Source: Thermothelomyces thermophilus ATCC 42464 (taxonomy: Eukaryota > Ascomycota > Sordariomycetes > Sordariales > Chaetomiaceae). Taken from it: a DNA stretch of 64,000 nucleotides. The notes under the pieces are model-generated. The model searched no databases. It saw nothing but the letters and a program-made list of their open reading frames with translations, and was not told where the DNA came from. A program made the position numbers and the translations under genes. Positions 36,401 to 48,300 of this stretch are shown here, in pieces. The DNA lies in the NCBI RefSeq assembly GCF_000226095.1, contig NC_016475.1, positions 372,001 through 436,000 on the forward strand, given 5' to 3'. Each line of letters begins with the position of its first letter. The first letter of the stretch is position 1.

Positions 36401-37178
36401 GTAAAGATTCCTAGGATACTAACTTTCTCTAGGAAGCGTTATAATAGACCTAATAATTAGTAGAAGACTCTATTATAGTGGCTTAGCTATTTCTATCGTA
36501 AGAGAGTCTAGCAGTAGACCGACCTCTCTAATAAGGTCAAGACTTAGGGGTAAGGGAGCTCTCTAATATATAGCCTACAAGCAAGCAATTAGTTCTAGAG
36601 ACTCTTATAGCGGAGACGTAAGTAACAGACAAACTTACTAAATAGATAGAGAGCTTTAGAGGACTTTTAACCCCTAAATATATACCTAAGCCCTTGGTAA
36701 CTTGCCTTACGCTAGCTAGTAAAGGGGATATCCACTAGGAAGTAGGAGGGTTTAAATTAGGGCCTTCCTAGTCACTAGCTAGCTAACTAGACGCTAGGGA
36801 GAGTAGGGGAGCCGTTAGATCTGATAGAGAAATGCCTTCTATAGAAGAGTTAAGCACGTATAGTGTATTAACGGAAGAGCTAGAAGCTAGGGACGGTACT
36901 ACTAATATATTATACCTAGCTAGGCTAGAGGAGTAGAGTATTAAACGAAGTCTAGATTAGCTAACGTATTCTTTAGAAGGTAGAAGTGAAGGAGAAGCTA
37001 TTTAGTAACCTCCTACAAGGAGAGGTAGAGGCAGGAGGAGGGCTTGTATACCTAGGGACCCTATATAGTCAAGCGAACGGCTATAAAACAAAGAGAGGGT
37101 TAATTACTACTACTCCTTTATCTATATAATAAAGGAACTCTGGTAATAGTTCTATAAGACTTACCTACCTAATTAATA
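33464..37178 (+). pseudogene. Copia gag-protease-integrase remnant
   Basis: Degenerate coding sequence read through RIP-type stops. The gag-like part covers roughly 33600-34850. A still-open 90-codon piece at 34980-35252 ('TLKDVTIVKGFYINII', 'LERKYNLTFLKYKLL') matches the protease-to-integrase region of fungal copia elements. The integrase core and C-terminal part follow at about 35400-36350: 'GIDFKLLPLYTHEPNRLVER' at about 35825-35890, then 'LYKDKEAK' near 36150-36180. From 36400 to 37178 lies the acidic, Ser-rich linker before reverse transcriptase. The frame is cut at 37178 by the LINE and resumes in phase at 57304. No intact protein is possible. Confidence 0.85.
37166..37178. repeat. 13-bp target-site duplication of the LINE, left copy
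   Basis: TACCTAATTAATA at 37166-37178 recurs at 57291-57303. Removing everything from 37179 to 57303 joins the copia reading frame in phase. Confidence 0.88.
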
Positions 37179-37203
37179 TTATTATTATCATTATTATTAT
37201 TAG
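37179..37203 (-). repeat. LINE 3' tail, TAA-type repeat
   Basis: On the minus strand a run of TAA-like triplets ends the element directly at the target duplication, in place of a poly-A tail. Confidence 0.75.
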
Positions 37204-37299
37204 TCCTACACCGCTATACTAATAAGTATACTAGAGCCTCTCTAGTTATATATAAAGGAAACCATACCCTTTAATAGGCCAGATAAAAACCCCTGTCCC

Positions 37300-40200
37300 G
37301 CTTTTAACGCCTAATCCGGAATACTAATACACTACAAAGAAAAGGAGAAGTGGCTAGAATGGCTCTATAGAGGCCTTACCTCCGGGTCTAGCCTCCTTAC
37401 GAGGCGGTATTCCGGAAGCCTCCCTAGGTCCATTAGCCACTATAGAACCCTCCTTGCCAAACGATGGTTACGGGCCCCTATACTCCGTAAAACGAGGTCT
37501 AGGTCCCTTTACAACCGTATTTCCTAGGATTCCTACGTTCGGCTTCTTGGTAGGTTTGGGCACTATATAACCAGGTGCTCGACAGTCTCCCTCCCCTAGC
37601 CACAGGCATAGTAAGGGGTATTAACCCCCGGGACTTGAACCTTAAAGAGGAAGTCACGGAGGCTAATAGCCCCTATATAGGCCTGTACTAGTAGGGAGCT
37701 CTAGGCCTTCGTTAGGCCCTGGTACCTTTATAGGCCTTCCCCTGTAAAAACTAGGTGTAGGGGGTCCTTGTCCGATACACACTATATCCTCCTGCCGGCT
37801 TGGTCGGCCCTCTAACGGTTGCTCTAGCTTACTACTATAGCTAGTTCCATGGCCTGTGGCCTTCTTTATAAGGTCTGTAGGGGGGGTTGACCCTCTCCAT
37901 AGCCTTCCTAAACCTACTGCCGGACCGTCGATCTTACTATTTCTAGGGCTATAGGCCTTGGCTCCTAGCCCCTTACCCTAGCCCTTCTCTTCCGGAACCT
38001 CTAGCTTAGCCTATTATAGGCCTGTTAGATGAGAGCCCTTGTAGGGACCCGGGGGGCTCCTAGGCCTGTCCTAGTTCATAGGAGTGGCTAGTCGAGTTTG
38101 GCTTTGAAGTCGGCTAGCCTCTTATTAAGGTAGAGGTTAAGGGGTAGTACCTAGGCTTCTATTTCGAGGTATCGGATAGGGGTAGCCTTATAGGCCCTGG
38201 TAACTACTCGAAGGGCCCTGTATTAGGCCTTTAATAGTTCCCTAGCAGGGCCTTCTAGCTTACCCCCTGGCTTGGTAGGCCTGTAGAAGTTTGAGGCCCT
38301 ATAAGTTAGGGCGCTATAGATACACTTGGTATAGACCTTGTAGGCCTATAAGGGGCTAGAGCCCTAGGTCTTTATAGCAAGCCTAGTTAGGGCAAACTCT
38401 TAGGTTTCTAGCTTCTTAGCCACCTTCGTACAATAGGGGCCCTATTGTAGCCTCTAGTCTAGCTAGACCCCTAGGAATCTAGCCGACTTTGACGGGGCTA
38501 TAGTAGTAGTACCCCCTCCGGGCTATAGGAGCTCTAGCAGTCGCGACTACTATCTCCGGCCCCTGTTAAAGTAGATAAGTTCGTACTTTTCCAGGGCAAA
38601 AGCTATACCCCAGGTCTTTACCTACTATAGGCAGGCCTTCTAAGCCCTTTATAGTTGACTATTACAGGCCTCCTTAGCTCTCCTAAAGGCTAGAAGGTTA
38701 GTATCGTCGGCGAAGCCTATTAAACTAACTACAGGGCAAGCCTAGTAAATGGCCTGGTAAAGAGAGGCTATATAGAAGATAAATAGTATAGGGGAAAGGG
38801 GTAACCCCTAGGGGACCCCAGCCCTTACTATTATATCCTCTGTTTCCTAGCTATCGAAGTAAAGGATAGCTACCCTATCCTATAGCTACTCCCTAACCTA
38901 GACTACTAGCCACTTTAGGAAGCCCTGGCTCCGTAAGGTGGCTAGTAACTAGGTATAGTCAACGGTGTCGAAAGCCCCTAAGATATCGAGCTATAGGAGG
39001 GAGGTAGCTGCCTTGTACCTCTAAGCCTCCTAAACCTAAGCTATAACAAGCCGAATAGCTAGTTCGGTAGACCTATATTCCTAGTTACTCATCTACTCGG
39101 CTAGGAGAAGCCTATAGGCCTCTATAACGGCCGTTACCTTCCAGGCGACTATAGCCTCTAGTACCTTACCTACTATTAGTAGGAGTGCTATAGGCCTATA
39201 GCTGCCTAGGGTAAAGTAGGCCCATAGGGGTTTGCCAGGCTTGTAGAGGACTACTGTTTTAGCCCTTTTAAACTAGGCTAGGAAATAGCCGAGCCAGAGG
39301 CTCTCCGAGGCTAGTATAGCTAGTATCTGGTAAAGCGGCCGCCTATAGGCCTTTAGCAGGCCTATAGGGAGGAGGTCCTCCCCTAGGGCCTTCTATAGGG
39401 CTGCTCTAGCTAGTACTACCCTGACTTTGCCTACTATGACCCTCTGACTTATCTCGAACTTCGGCTCCTAGTAGCCGTTTAGTTCTAGGTCGTCGATATC
39501 CGAAAGGTCTGCTTCCGGGTTCGGGAAGAACTTGTCGGCCAATGCCCTAGCCTTCTGTTAGTAGGTTATAAGCCCTCCTTCGAAGGCTGGGAGCTTCGGG
39601 GGGTCGACCGGTAGGTAGCTTTACAGCCTTGCCTACCGCTCTAGCCTCTATAGCAGGTCCGGCCGGTTAGTTACCTCCTATAACGTAGCTCTCTAGCTCT
39701 TGGTCTTTATAGCTATGATAGTCTTAGCCTAGTCCTATAGGGCCTACCGAAGTGCCTCCTATATATAGGGGTTTAGTGTACCCTTATAGGCTCTCTCTAC
39801 CTCCTTAGCCCTCTTCTAGGCCTCTTAAACCTTCTTTGTCTACTACCGAGCTTGTTTACCACCTATACTAGCCTTCTTTACCAGAGCCGAGACTAAAGCT
39901 ATCTCCTTAAAGGCCTCTATAAGCCTATTAAAGGCCTATAGAAGCTCCTCTAGGCCTTAGAAGATAGGCCTAGCCTAGGCTAATGCTTATCTTCTAAGCT
40001 AGAGTAGGAGGTACACCGCTTCGGCCCATGTAACCTCCCTATCTAGGCTATTCTAATCCCACCCCCTACTAGCCGGTATAGGTCTATTAGCCCTCTAGAA
40101 GGAGACATATAAGGCCTATAGGTAGTAGTCGGACTTCCCCCGTTCTATGATATCTCTATAGGTTGCTTCTAGTCCGGCCGAGGCCTAGAATAGGTCTATT

Positions 40201-40661
40201 GTAGAAGGCTAGCTACGTTAGTCCCCCTAGGGGGCCCTTATAACCTAGCTATAGGGCGTATATAGGTTAAGGTCCTACTAGTCTACAAGGCTAAGGAGGT
40301 CTCTAGCCCCTAGGCTAAGCCTATTAAATAGGTCCTAGACTAGGTAGTAAAGGTTAAAGTTACCTGTAAGAACTAGGGGGTAGGTTAGCCAAGGTAGGGC
40401 TAGTAGATCTTATAAGAGGGCCTACTCCCCCTTATTATTATAGACTGACCAGAGCTTAAACCCCCTCTCCCCTAGGGCCAGAAAGGTCACCTTATATTAG
40501 TTCTCCTCTACTAAATAGTCTTACTAGCTAACTAGGAAGCGCTTAGCCACTAGAATTGCCGCTTTGCCTTAGGCTTGTAAACTAGGTAGTATTTTAAAGC
40601 CTAGAGGTAGTATATTAACCCTATAAACCGGTTAATCTACAGCTCCTAGATAGCTAGTAGG
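37300..40661 (-). pseudogene. LINE ORF2 remnant: endonuclease (most), reverse transcriptase, zinc motif
   Basis: Read from 40661 downward. About 40660-39700 continues the apurinic-type endonuclease begun at 55471-55570. The reverse transcriptase covers roughly 39500-38200: a 'LDILGAFDTVD' motif at about 38950-38990 and the catalytic 'LIGFADDTNL' at about 38697-38725, where the Asp pair survives. A C-terminal C-x-C-G..E-T-x2-H-L..C motif lies at about 37560-37625. Many in-frame TAG/TAA codons replace Trp and Gln. This part is GC-richer than the flanking copia DNA, yet CpA is still nearly absent. Confidence 0.82.
40657..40661. repeat. Target-site duplication GTAGG of element A, left copy
   Basis: GTAGG at 40657-40661 and again at 55471-55475, immediately outside the two 324-bp LTRs. 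Confidence 0.9.
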
Positions 40662-40985
40662 TGTAATATACTAGCCTTATAGCAACTGTAGATAAGCGCA
40701 CAATATTTTATTCGACTACCTTAGGGAGGAAAAAGAGAAAGAATATAAGAGTTATACAGAGGGGCGCCTTTTAAGTGTGTACGTTATGACCTAGGTAGGG
40801 CCCGGTTAGGCTCTAGGTCGGGCCCTAACCAGGCCTTAGCCGCGTGTCCACCGGACGAGTTACGAACGAGTAACAAACGCTTCGCGGACCCGTGGGGCGT
40901 AGGTAAGTAGGGCAGGGTAGGTCCGTTCCGTGCCTAGGTAAAGCCCGGGTATTATCCAGCCCGGGTGCAGCCCGGGCCTATAATA
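40662..40985 (-). repeat. Element A 3' LTR (left)
   Basis: 324 bp, same length as the right copy. Differences are transitions: C is mostly kept and G is changed to A here, the reverse of the right copy. Confidence 0.92.
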
Positions 40986-41018
40986 TACCCCCCCTCTTTT
41001 TTTTTTTTTTTTTTTTTT
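40986..41018 (-). other. Polypurine tract of element A
   Basis: On the minus strand a long A-run followed by a G-run directly abuts the 3' LTR; this is the primer site for plus-strand synthesis and fixes the element's orientation. Confidence 0.75.
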
Positions 41019-41294
41019 CGCGGTCGCCGGGCCGACCCGCGCTGTATCATGCCCTACATGTCGGTCCCGTAAGCGGGTTCTGTACCTTCCTTTCTTTGTC
41101 GCTATGATAATGTGACCTATACGTACAATGGTGCGTTATACGCGAATAGGTAGCTGTTCGAGTTCGGATAAAACCTATACCTCCTTTCCTTTATTATTAG
41201 AATAACGTGACCTGTATACTTAGTAGTAGATTATATACGTAATAAGTAGTCTGCTTAGGCCTAGTGTGCTCTTCTATTGCCCTCCTCTTATACC

Positions 41295-41302
41295 TATAAA
41301 TA
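41295..41302 (+). promoter_or_regulatory. TATA-like box ahead of the antisense frame in element A
   Basis: TATAAATA, followed by a C/T-rich stretch as in fungal promoters. It lies about 50 bp upstream of the segment that matches the LINE 5' end (41348-41410) and about 110 bp upstream of the first ATG of the antisense frame. Confidence 0.45.
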
Positions 41303-41406
41303 CCCCCTCCTCTTCCTTCCTCCTCTTAATTTTTCTTACCTATAACTAACTCTCTTCTTCTATACCCTCTAACTGCCCCTACCTCCTATAACTATACTCG
41401 CTACCC

Positions 41407-42513
41407 ATGCCCCTATTATACTCTTAAGTTTTTTTTTTTTTTAATTAGCATCCGTCTAATATATTGATAGCTACTAGTTCGCTTAGTAGTAGTAGTAGTA
41501 GTCGCTACCCTAATAGCAATAAGAATAAAGATCATTATATAAGTTTTTCCTTTTCTTATATTAATTTTAACTATTATATATATATATAAGGTATAGACTA
41601 ATTCCTTATTTTATAGTATAAGAATGCTAACCTCTCCCTTAGTAGATATACTATTAAGAGTAACTCCTCTAATAAGGAGTTTAAACTATAGCCTAAAAAA
41701 TAGTAATACTACCTACTATATATTAATTAACTTCTAAAAGGCGATAAGGTTAAGTACATCTAGGGTTAGGGCGCTTCCTATATAACGTGCTATAAGAGCT
41801 ATAGGAGCTACGTTTAAGATCTATAGCTCTAGGCTAACAACCCCTACCTATATATAGGCATCAAGAAAATCGTAGATTATTACAATACTAGCACTACCCT
41901 TGCCTCCCTTGCCTACTATAAGACTACTAACTAGGGTGCCCGTCGCGCCGTCCTAATGCCTAAGTTCTCTACGCTAGTACGTTTGTTCTCTATACTCTTC
42001 GAGGCCGCCTAGTCTAACTGTTCGCCTAGATAGGCCGCCTTCGCCCCTACCCTAGCCGCAAGTTCTCATCATTCTAGTAACGACTTTGCCCTAGTCGCTA
42101 CTACTACCGCTCCTAATACCCTTACCTATCGTAGTAATATTGTCTAGCCTACCACCAGCCCTAACCCTACCCTATAAGCTGCTAGGTAGCTTATACGCCG
42201 TACTATAGCATAGAACGATAGTATACTATACTAGATATAGTATACGAACGAGAACATGTCAACTTTAGTCGATACTAATGCTACCCTCGTCACCTACGTC
42301 CTAGGCACCCCGTTGCCTGCCTCCCGCGCCTACTCGAGCGCCTCTATATACCCTATACCCGTGCTAATCAACTTTAGCCGTTCCTACGCCCGCCGCTCTT
42401 CCTTACCCGTCAAGCGTATAGCGCGCCTAGTCTACGACTATGACAACCCTACCCTTGCCGCTATAACCATTGTTTTAGAGGGGGAGGATAAGGAGGAGGA
42501 GGTTATAGAGTAA
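41407..42513 (+). pseudogene. Antisense (plus-strand) reading frame of element A
   Basis: One reading frame runs from 41407 (ATG) or 41449 to the TAA at 42513, opposite to gag-pol. Its internal stops are TAG or TAA, the outcome expected when CAG, CAA or TGG are hit by RIP; I saw no TGA. The last 85 codons (42256-42513) are fully open, ending in an acidic tail ('EGEDKEEEVIE'). Ser runs occur near the start; a middle part has Cys and many Tyr that may be former Cys ('SYITCYKSYRSY'), suggesting a Cys-rich segment. It ends about 170 bp from the end of pol, tail to tail. Function unknown; no retroviral protein family fits. Confidence 0.6.
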
Positions 42514-42679
42514 GTATATTATACACTGGTTAGTATGTTTGTTTTGTTTTTGTAATTAGACTATCTCTATAGGTACGTCTATAATACGGTCGTGACGCGT
42601 CCGCGATACGACCGCGACGCGCCTGCTACTCGTTTGCCCTAGGTTTGCCTACTTACGCGAAAAATTTATATCGTTTACT

Positions 42680-44176
42680 TTTATACTCTCCCCTACCTCC
42701 TGTTCGTAACCGGTCTGTTATAGTAATATATGTTTCCCTACTCCTACTTAAACGCGTTAAGCGCCTTAGTATTTTCTAGATTCTCTAACGGTTCCTAAGT
42801 TAGGATATTATATCCTTTCTATTTTACTAATATGTCGTGTCGATTTCCTCTCCCCCTCGCGTTCCTAGCCGCGAGGATTGCTTCTACTTTATATTCCTCC
42901 TATAGTAGTCCTTCCTAGGAGAGTTCTAATACTAGGTCTAGTTAGAAATCTAATATATATTACGAAGGTAGTAGGTTAGATATAGTATACTTAATAAGGT
43001 TAATATAGAAGGTAGGGTAAAGGCTATAGGGAATATCTAGAGTTACTATTAATAGCGTTAATACTATAATTACTTTATACTTAGCGTTAACTTAGTTAAG
43101 TTTATAGTTAGGACGGTTAATCTTAATATTATATAAGGATAGCTATACTTTATCCTTTACTTTAAATCTCTTAGCTAAATATTAAGAACGATTAGCGTTT
43201 TCTTATTAGTGCTATTATATATATATAATAGCGGCCTAGGTCTATTCTATACCTTCTCTTAGGTAGTGTAAGAAATTAGTAGCTCTTCCTTATAGGGTTA
43301 AGGTAGGAGCGTCTAATAGGTCGGCAAACTATATTAGGCTTATATTATAACTATAGAGAAGGTAGCTCGCGTTTGTCCTAGTTATTATCAAGTTACGGTT
43401 ATTAATTATAAGCTAGTATATAGGTAGATATTTAGGCTAGTTATACTAGGTAAAGGAAACTATAATCTATAAGATAGTCTATACCTCCTAATTTATACGT
43501 TTTATACCTCTATCTATCTATAGATAATAGGCTATTAATAGTAGTTACTTGATTCTAATAGTCTTATAGAGAGTAGTCTAAAACTGGCTAAGCTGGTCTA
43601 AACCGCGATTAGTAATAATTTATATTGGGAATCTATAAAACCGCTACTATACGTCCTAGAACTAGAGCGTATACGCCTCGGCTCCTATCGAGGATATGGC
43701 TTCAAGCTAGACGTACTTTGACAGCTGGTCGGTAATCATCATAAGATACCAGGGTAAATTCTCGTCTTGTATAGGGAGATCGACTATAAAATCGATAGAA
43801 ATCCATTTCTAGAAGCGGTTAGCAATGGGTAGGGGCTAGAGGAGTCCTTATTATAGTTAACGTAAAACCTTAGCCCTTTAATATATATAATAGTTCCTTG
43901 TAAACCTCTTTACGTCTAGGGATATAAAATTCTAATAGTAGTCCTATTAAAGCATTTTAAATGGCCTATTCCTCCCTAGGTAACCTAATATAGGGGAGTT
44001 ATAGATATATTAAAGGATGGTAATAGTAAGTGGTTCCTATATAGGGAGCTAAAGTCTACCCTAGAACTAGAGAGTACCCTATATATTAAGAGAATAGTCT
44101 ATAATCTAGGTCTATACTATATTTACTTCCTTCGGAAATTTTCGGGCCCTATCCTAGATAGCCTAGAGCCGGTATA
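42680..44176 (-). pseudogene. Element A integrase and chromodomain remnant
   Basis: Read down from 44176, where element B cut it from the rest of pol. The integrase core includes 'DFIVDLPIQDENLPWYLMMI' and 'TDQLSKYV' near 43710-43800. At the C-terminus a chromodomain is clear: 'EEYKVEAILAARNARGRG' then 'DILVKWKGYNIL' and 'WEPLENL' (42750-42910). Such chromodomains steer integration to marked heterochromatin. RIP stops interrupt it. Confidence 0.85.
44172..44176. repeat. Target-site duplication GTATA of element B, left copy
   Basis: GTATA at 44172-44176 and again at 51731-51735, directly outside the LTRs of element B. Confidence 0.88.
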
Positions 44177-44603
44177 TGTGACGAACCCAATTCAGACTTC
44201 TTCTAGAAGGGTTCAGACAAAGGTAGGTAAAGCGGGACAAGCACGCAGGTCGTCTAAGGAATTCGGTAAAGCCAAAGGGTTCACAACAACACTAAAGTTA
44301 TCTCTCACAGTAGTTAACGATGTTAGTATAAGTACTATAATTATAGGTTACTATCACTAGTAAACTCTCAAAGTCCACCGTAACGAGTGACTATCTATAT
44401 ATATATATAATTCTAGGATCACTAGTAGTTATGGTGATCCTCTATACTAGCTTACCTGGCTCATGTCGTAAGCTAGTGATCCTCTGCTAGGATCATTTCT
44501 TACTAAGTGTAATCCTGTCTTGATTAGTCTATTATTCCTTTGGCTTGATTGGCCCGTTTATATTAGTAGCTTAGGCGGCATCTGTATATATATTTCCGTG
44601 ACA
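44177..44603 (-). repeat. Element B 3' LTR (left)
   Basis: 427 bp, starts TGTGACGAAC on the plus strand and ends in ACA. In this copy nearly all changes are G to A on the plus strand. Confidence 0.93.
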
Positions 44604-44728
44604 CGATGCCTTCCTTCTAAGGCTTTCGACCTAAAAGCCCTCTTTAGGTCGTTTTAAATAGCGCTAATATTCTTTTCTACGTATACCTTGTAATTTTTCC
44701 TTTTTCTATATTACTAGTGGCTAATAAG

Positions 44729-45389
44729 ATGGCAGATTATATCTCTAAACGCTAATCTTCGAAATTCTAATAGCATGCCGCGCTTGCTTCTTTTATTAAT
44801 TCTTCTAGTATAGACGTTATACTATGTTTGTAGTATTTTAAGCGGAACTTGGCTTATTATATAGTGTCAGGCTCTTCTCGCTATAGCGAGTATATATGTT
44901 AGGGTTATTTTTATAATAGTTCCGACGTAGCGTCTGCTTATTTATGACCTAGTTTATTGCTTTAATATTTATAGCTAATTTTTTATAGTAATAAAGATTA
45001 TATCTAAAGAAAAATGTATAGAATAAGAAGAGGCTAATGCTAAAGAGGCCCTTTTCGTTCTTCAGACTTAACTTTAGACGGCTATTAGTTAATTAGCTTG
45101 TCTTTATTGCTAGAAATATTTCTTAAAGGAGCAGGGTTCCGAGCTGTTTCGTCAAGGTATATAGTCTCTAGAGGAAATAGAAGTAGAAGAACGGAAGGTG
45201 CGGGATTCTAAGGTATACGTTATTAGTAACGTATAGTCCTAGGGTGCTAATGTCCTATTTGACTAGTCTTCTTTAGGCCTGGATTTGTTAGAGGCCGACT
45301 TAGCCGTTTTGTCCGAGCTAGTGCCTATAGTCGATCCGGGTTCTGCTAGTAGAACTGTTCTAGTTTCTTAGGGCAGTTTAAGTTCTTAA
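44729..45389 (+). pseudogene. Antisense (plus-strand) reading frame of element B
   Basis: Begins with ATG at 44729, ~125 bp inside the 3' LTR, and runs opposite to pol. Stops are TAG/TAA at likely former Gln codons, plus one TGA. The first part holds former Cys positions ('VILCLxYFKRNLAYY', 'SRYSEYIC', Tyr for Cys by RIP), which suggests a short zinc-finger-like Cys cluster. A frame change near 44960-45010 falls in a stretch that looks like a worn intron (GCTAAT branch-like, TTTTTTATAG acceptor). The second part (to 45389) reads as a charged helical, probably coiled-coil segment ('FLKEQGSELFRQGI', 'SLEEIEVEERKVRDS') and then a Leu/Asp-rich tail ('LDLLEADLAVLSELVPIVDP'). The end overlaps the opposite pol frame (stop at 45247). 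Function unknown. Confidence 0.6.
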
Positions 45390-48300
45390 CTAGTTTCTAT
45401 AAGTTATCCTCTAGTCTAAAATTAAGCTATTTAACTGGATACTATAGTTCCCTATTAATAATATATAAATCTAGAATTTCTTTAACATCCTATTCTTCTT
45501 CCTTGTCTTCTACTTTAATATATATAGTAACCTTAGCGTTTTTCGGTGCTAGTTCGAGAAGCGAAATATAAAAAACATCTATCTATAGTTATATAGATAA
45601 TAGTAACGATAGTCGGTAGTTAGATGTCGAAATTTGTTCTTTAATAATAAAAGGTCTGACCTTTTTAAAGTCTAGCTTCGTGCTTAGTCATTTGGTTTAT
45701 AGGTTTCGTGTAATCAAGTGGACTTTGTCTCCCCTCTCTAGGCGAGGTCCCTTAAGCCTATGTTTGTCGTAGTAATTTTTTATTCTAGTCCTAATAAACT
45801 CGAGTTTCTTTTTAAGCTTCTTATATAGTACGTACATTTGTTTTACTTTGACTATTGCTTTCGGCACTATGACCTCTAGTCCTTACCTAAGGTCTACTTT
45901 ATATCTGTAGTTTACGAAGAATAGTATGACTTTAGTCGTTTCCATTAGCGTTATATCATAAGCGAGTTATACTATTAGTAATAGTATGACCTAGTTATCT
46001 TACTAGTAGTTAATGTAAGAGTAGAGGTACTGCTTAATAACTTAGTTTAGTTGCTCTATTTGTCTGTTAGTCTATAGGTAATATGCTATTAATAGCTTAC
46101 TATTAACGCCTAATCGTTATATTAACGCTTGCTAGAACTTTGATACGAACTTGGTGTCTCTATTGGTAATCTATTTTTATAGCTAAGCATATATTAATGT
46201 AACTTGCCGATAGATCACGTCTACTAGCTATTTAGCTATCTAGGACTCCTTATGGGGAAAGAAGTATACCTATTTAGTTAGGCAATCTACTATAGTAGGA
46301 ATACTATTATAGGTTACTCTTGTAGCTATATCCTTAGATTCTAGTAGCTTTATAATAAAGTCTATCGTGACTAAGCTCTATAGTTTATTAGCTATTAGCA
46401 GTGGCTAAAGTAGCCTATATAGCTTATATCGTGCCGTTTTTCTTCGGTTATAGATGTTATAGTTCTATATAACTTCCTTAACTTGTGCTGTTAACTATAG
46501 AAAGTCGTAGTGTTTCTTAACTTGTGCAATAGTCTTTATAACTCCTTTATATCCTCCGAGTTTTGACTTATAAAGTTCTCGAATTATCTGTAGCTATTAA
46601 TCCTAGTCGTAGATATATGCTTTGCCTTGGTACTAGAGTTTCCTATCCCTTTCTTCTACTCTATTAGGTACTAGTAGTCTAGGTATTGCTTGATACTATG
46701 CCTCGTTAGTCCTTTCTTCTTAAAAGATTACATAATACTCTAGGAACGAGTTAAGTAGATTATCTTCTATAGGTATCTACGTTTCGTGATGTAGTGTTCT
46801 ATCTGTCCGTTCCTTGAATAATAGTGGTGTTGTTCCCGTTCGTCTTTCTATATGATCCGTTTGTTAGCTTAAAGCATCCGCTTATACGTTCTCTTTACCT
46901 TTCTTGTAGCAGATCTTAAAATTAAATTCTATAAGGAATTCTACCTATCGTATTTATCATCTATTAAGCTCCTTTATCGTTATAAAGTATTATAGGTTCT
47001 TATAATCTATGTATACTTATACCGGTTTAATCGTACTGCTAAGGTATAGTCGCTATTCCTTAAAAGCTTTGATAATCGTAAGTAGTTCCTTGTCGTAGAT
47101 TAGATAATTAAGACATAGTCTATCGAGCTTCTTTGAAAAGAAGGCTATAGAATGTAGCTTCCCTTGTCTATCTCGTTGTCCTAATTATCCTCCGATAGCA
47201 TAGTCTAAAGCGTCTGTTTCTACCTTAAATGGCTTCTTAGGGTCTGGTAGTACTAGTACTAGATCTTTAGTAATAGTGTTACAGATCTACGTAAATGCTT
47301 ACTTGTATTGCTCTTCTTATTGGAATTTAGCGTTCTTTTTAGTAAGTTTGTATAAAGGTTATATGATCGCTCTAAAGTTCTTAATAAACATTTAGTAGAA
47401 ATTTGCAAATCCGATGAAGCTTCGTATTTCCGTTACTAACGTTAGTCATAGCTACTCCTTAATAGCTTTGACCTTTAAAGGTTCTATCTAAATTTATCCT
47501 AAGGATATCTCGTATCCTAGAAATATTGTTTTCCTAATATAGAATTCGCTCTTTTCCTTGTTAACTAATAGTTTATATATATATAACGCGTCTAGCACTG
47601 CTTTTACGTACTTCCGGTGTTTATCTATTGTCTTAGAGAAAATAAGTATGTCGTTAAGATAATATACTGTAAATTTGTCGAGGAAGGGTTAGATCGCTTG
47701 ATTAATTAGAGCTTAGAACGTTGCTAGCGCGTTTGTAAGTCCGAATGGTATAACGAGGTACTCGTAGTGGCTATAGGGTGTCCTAAAGGCCGTTTTCTAC
47801 TTATTGCCTTCTTTGATCTATATATAGTTATAGGCCAATAGCAAGTCAAGACACATAAAATATTAGGCTCCTACTAACTAATCTCGGAGCTATAAGATCA
47901 GCGGTAACAGGTATCGATTCTTTATAGTCTATTCGTTAAGTTACTAATAGTCGACATATAACTATAATTTTCTATCTTTCTTAGGTATAAATAGGATTAG
48001 GTAGCCTACTAGCGATATTAACAGGCAGATATATCCTCTTCGAAGGTTCTCCTCTAAATATCGCTTAAGTTCTTCGTTCTATATCTAGCTTATATAGTAA
48101 ATCTTAAAGAACTTTAGTTATACTCCTTCCTTAAGCTTGATCTTGTAATCCTATAGGCCGTGTTCTAGTAATCCTTCTAGATATTTCGATTTAAATGCTA
48201 GGTATCCTTCGTATTCCTTCGGTACTTCCCTAGTCTTGTCTCGTTTCTCGATTTTCTAATAGTATGCGAACTTGGTTCCGTCTATGGCGATGCTAGCGAT

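Noticed and set aside
40986-41018. Long T-run taken at first for a LINE poly-A tail or an assembly gap
   Set aside because: Its position next to the 324-bp LTR and the G-run beside it fit the polypurine tract of element A.
44178-44360. Open 60-codon frame
   Set aside because: It lies inside the left LTR of element B and has no counterpart in the right LTR.
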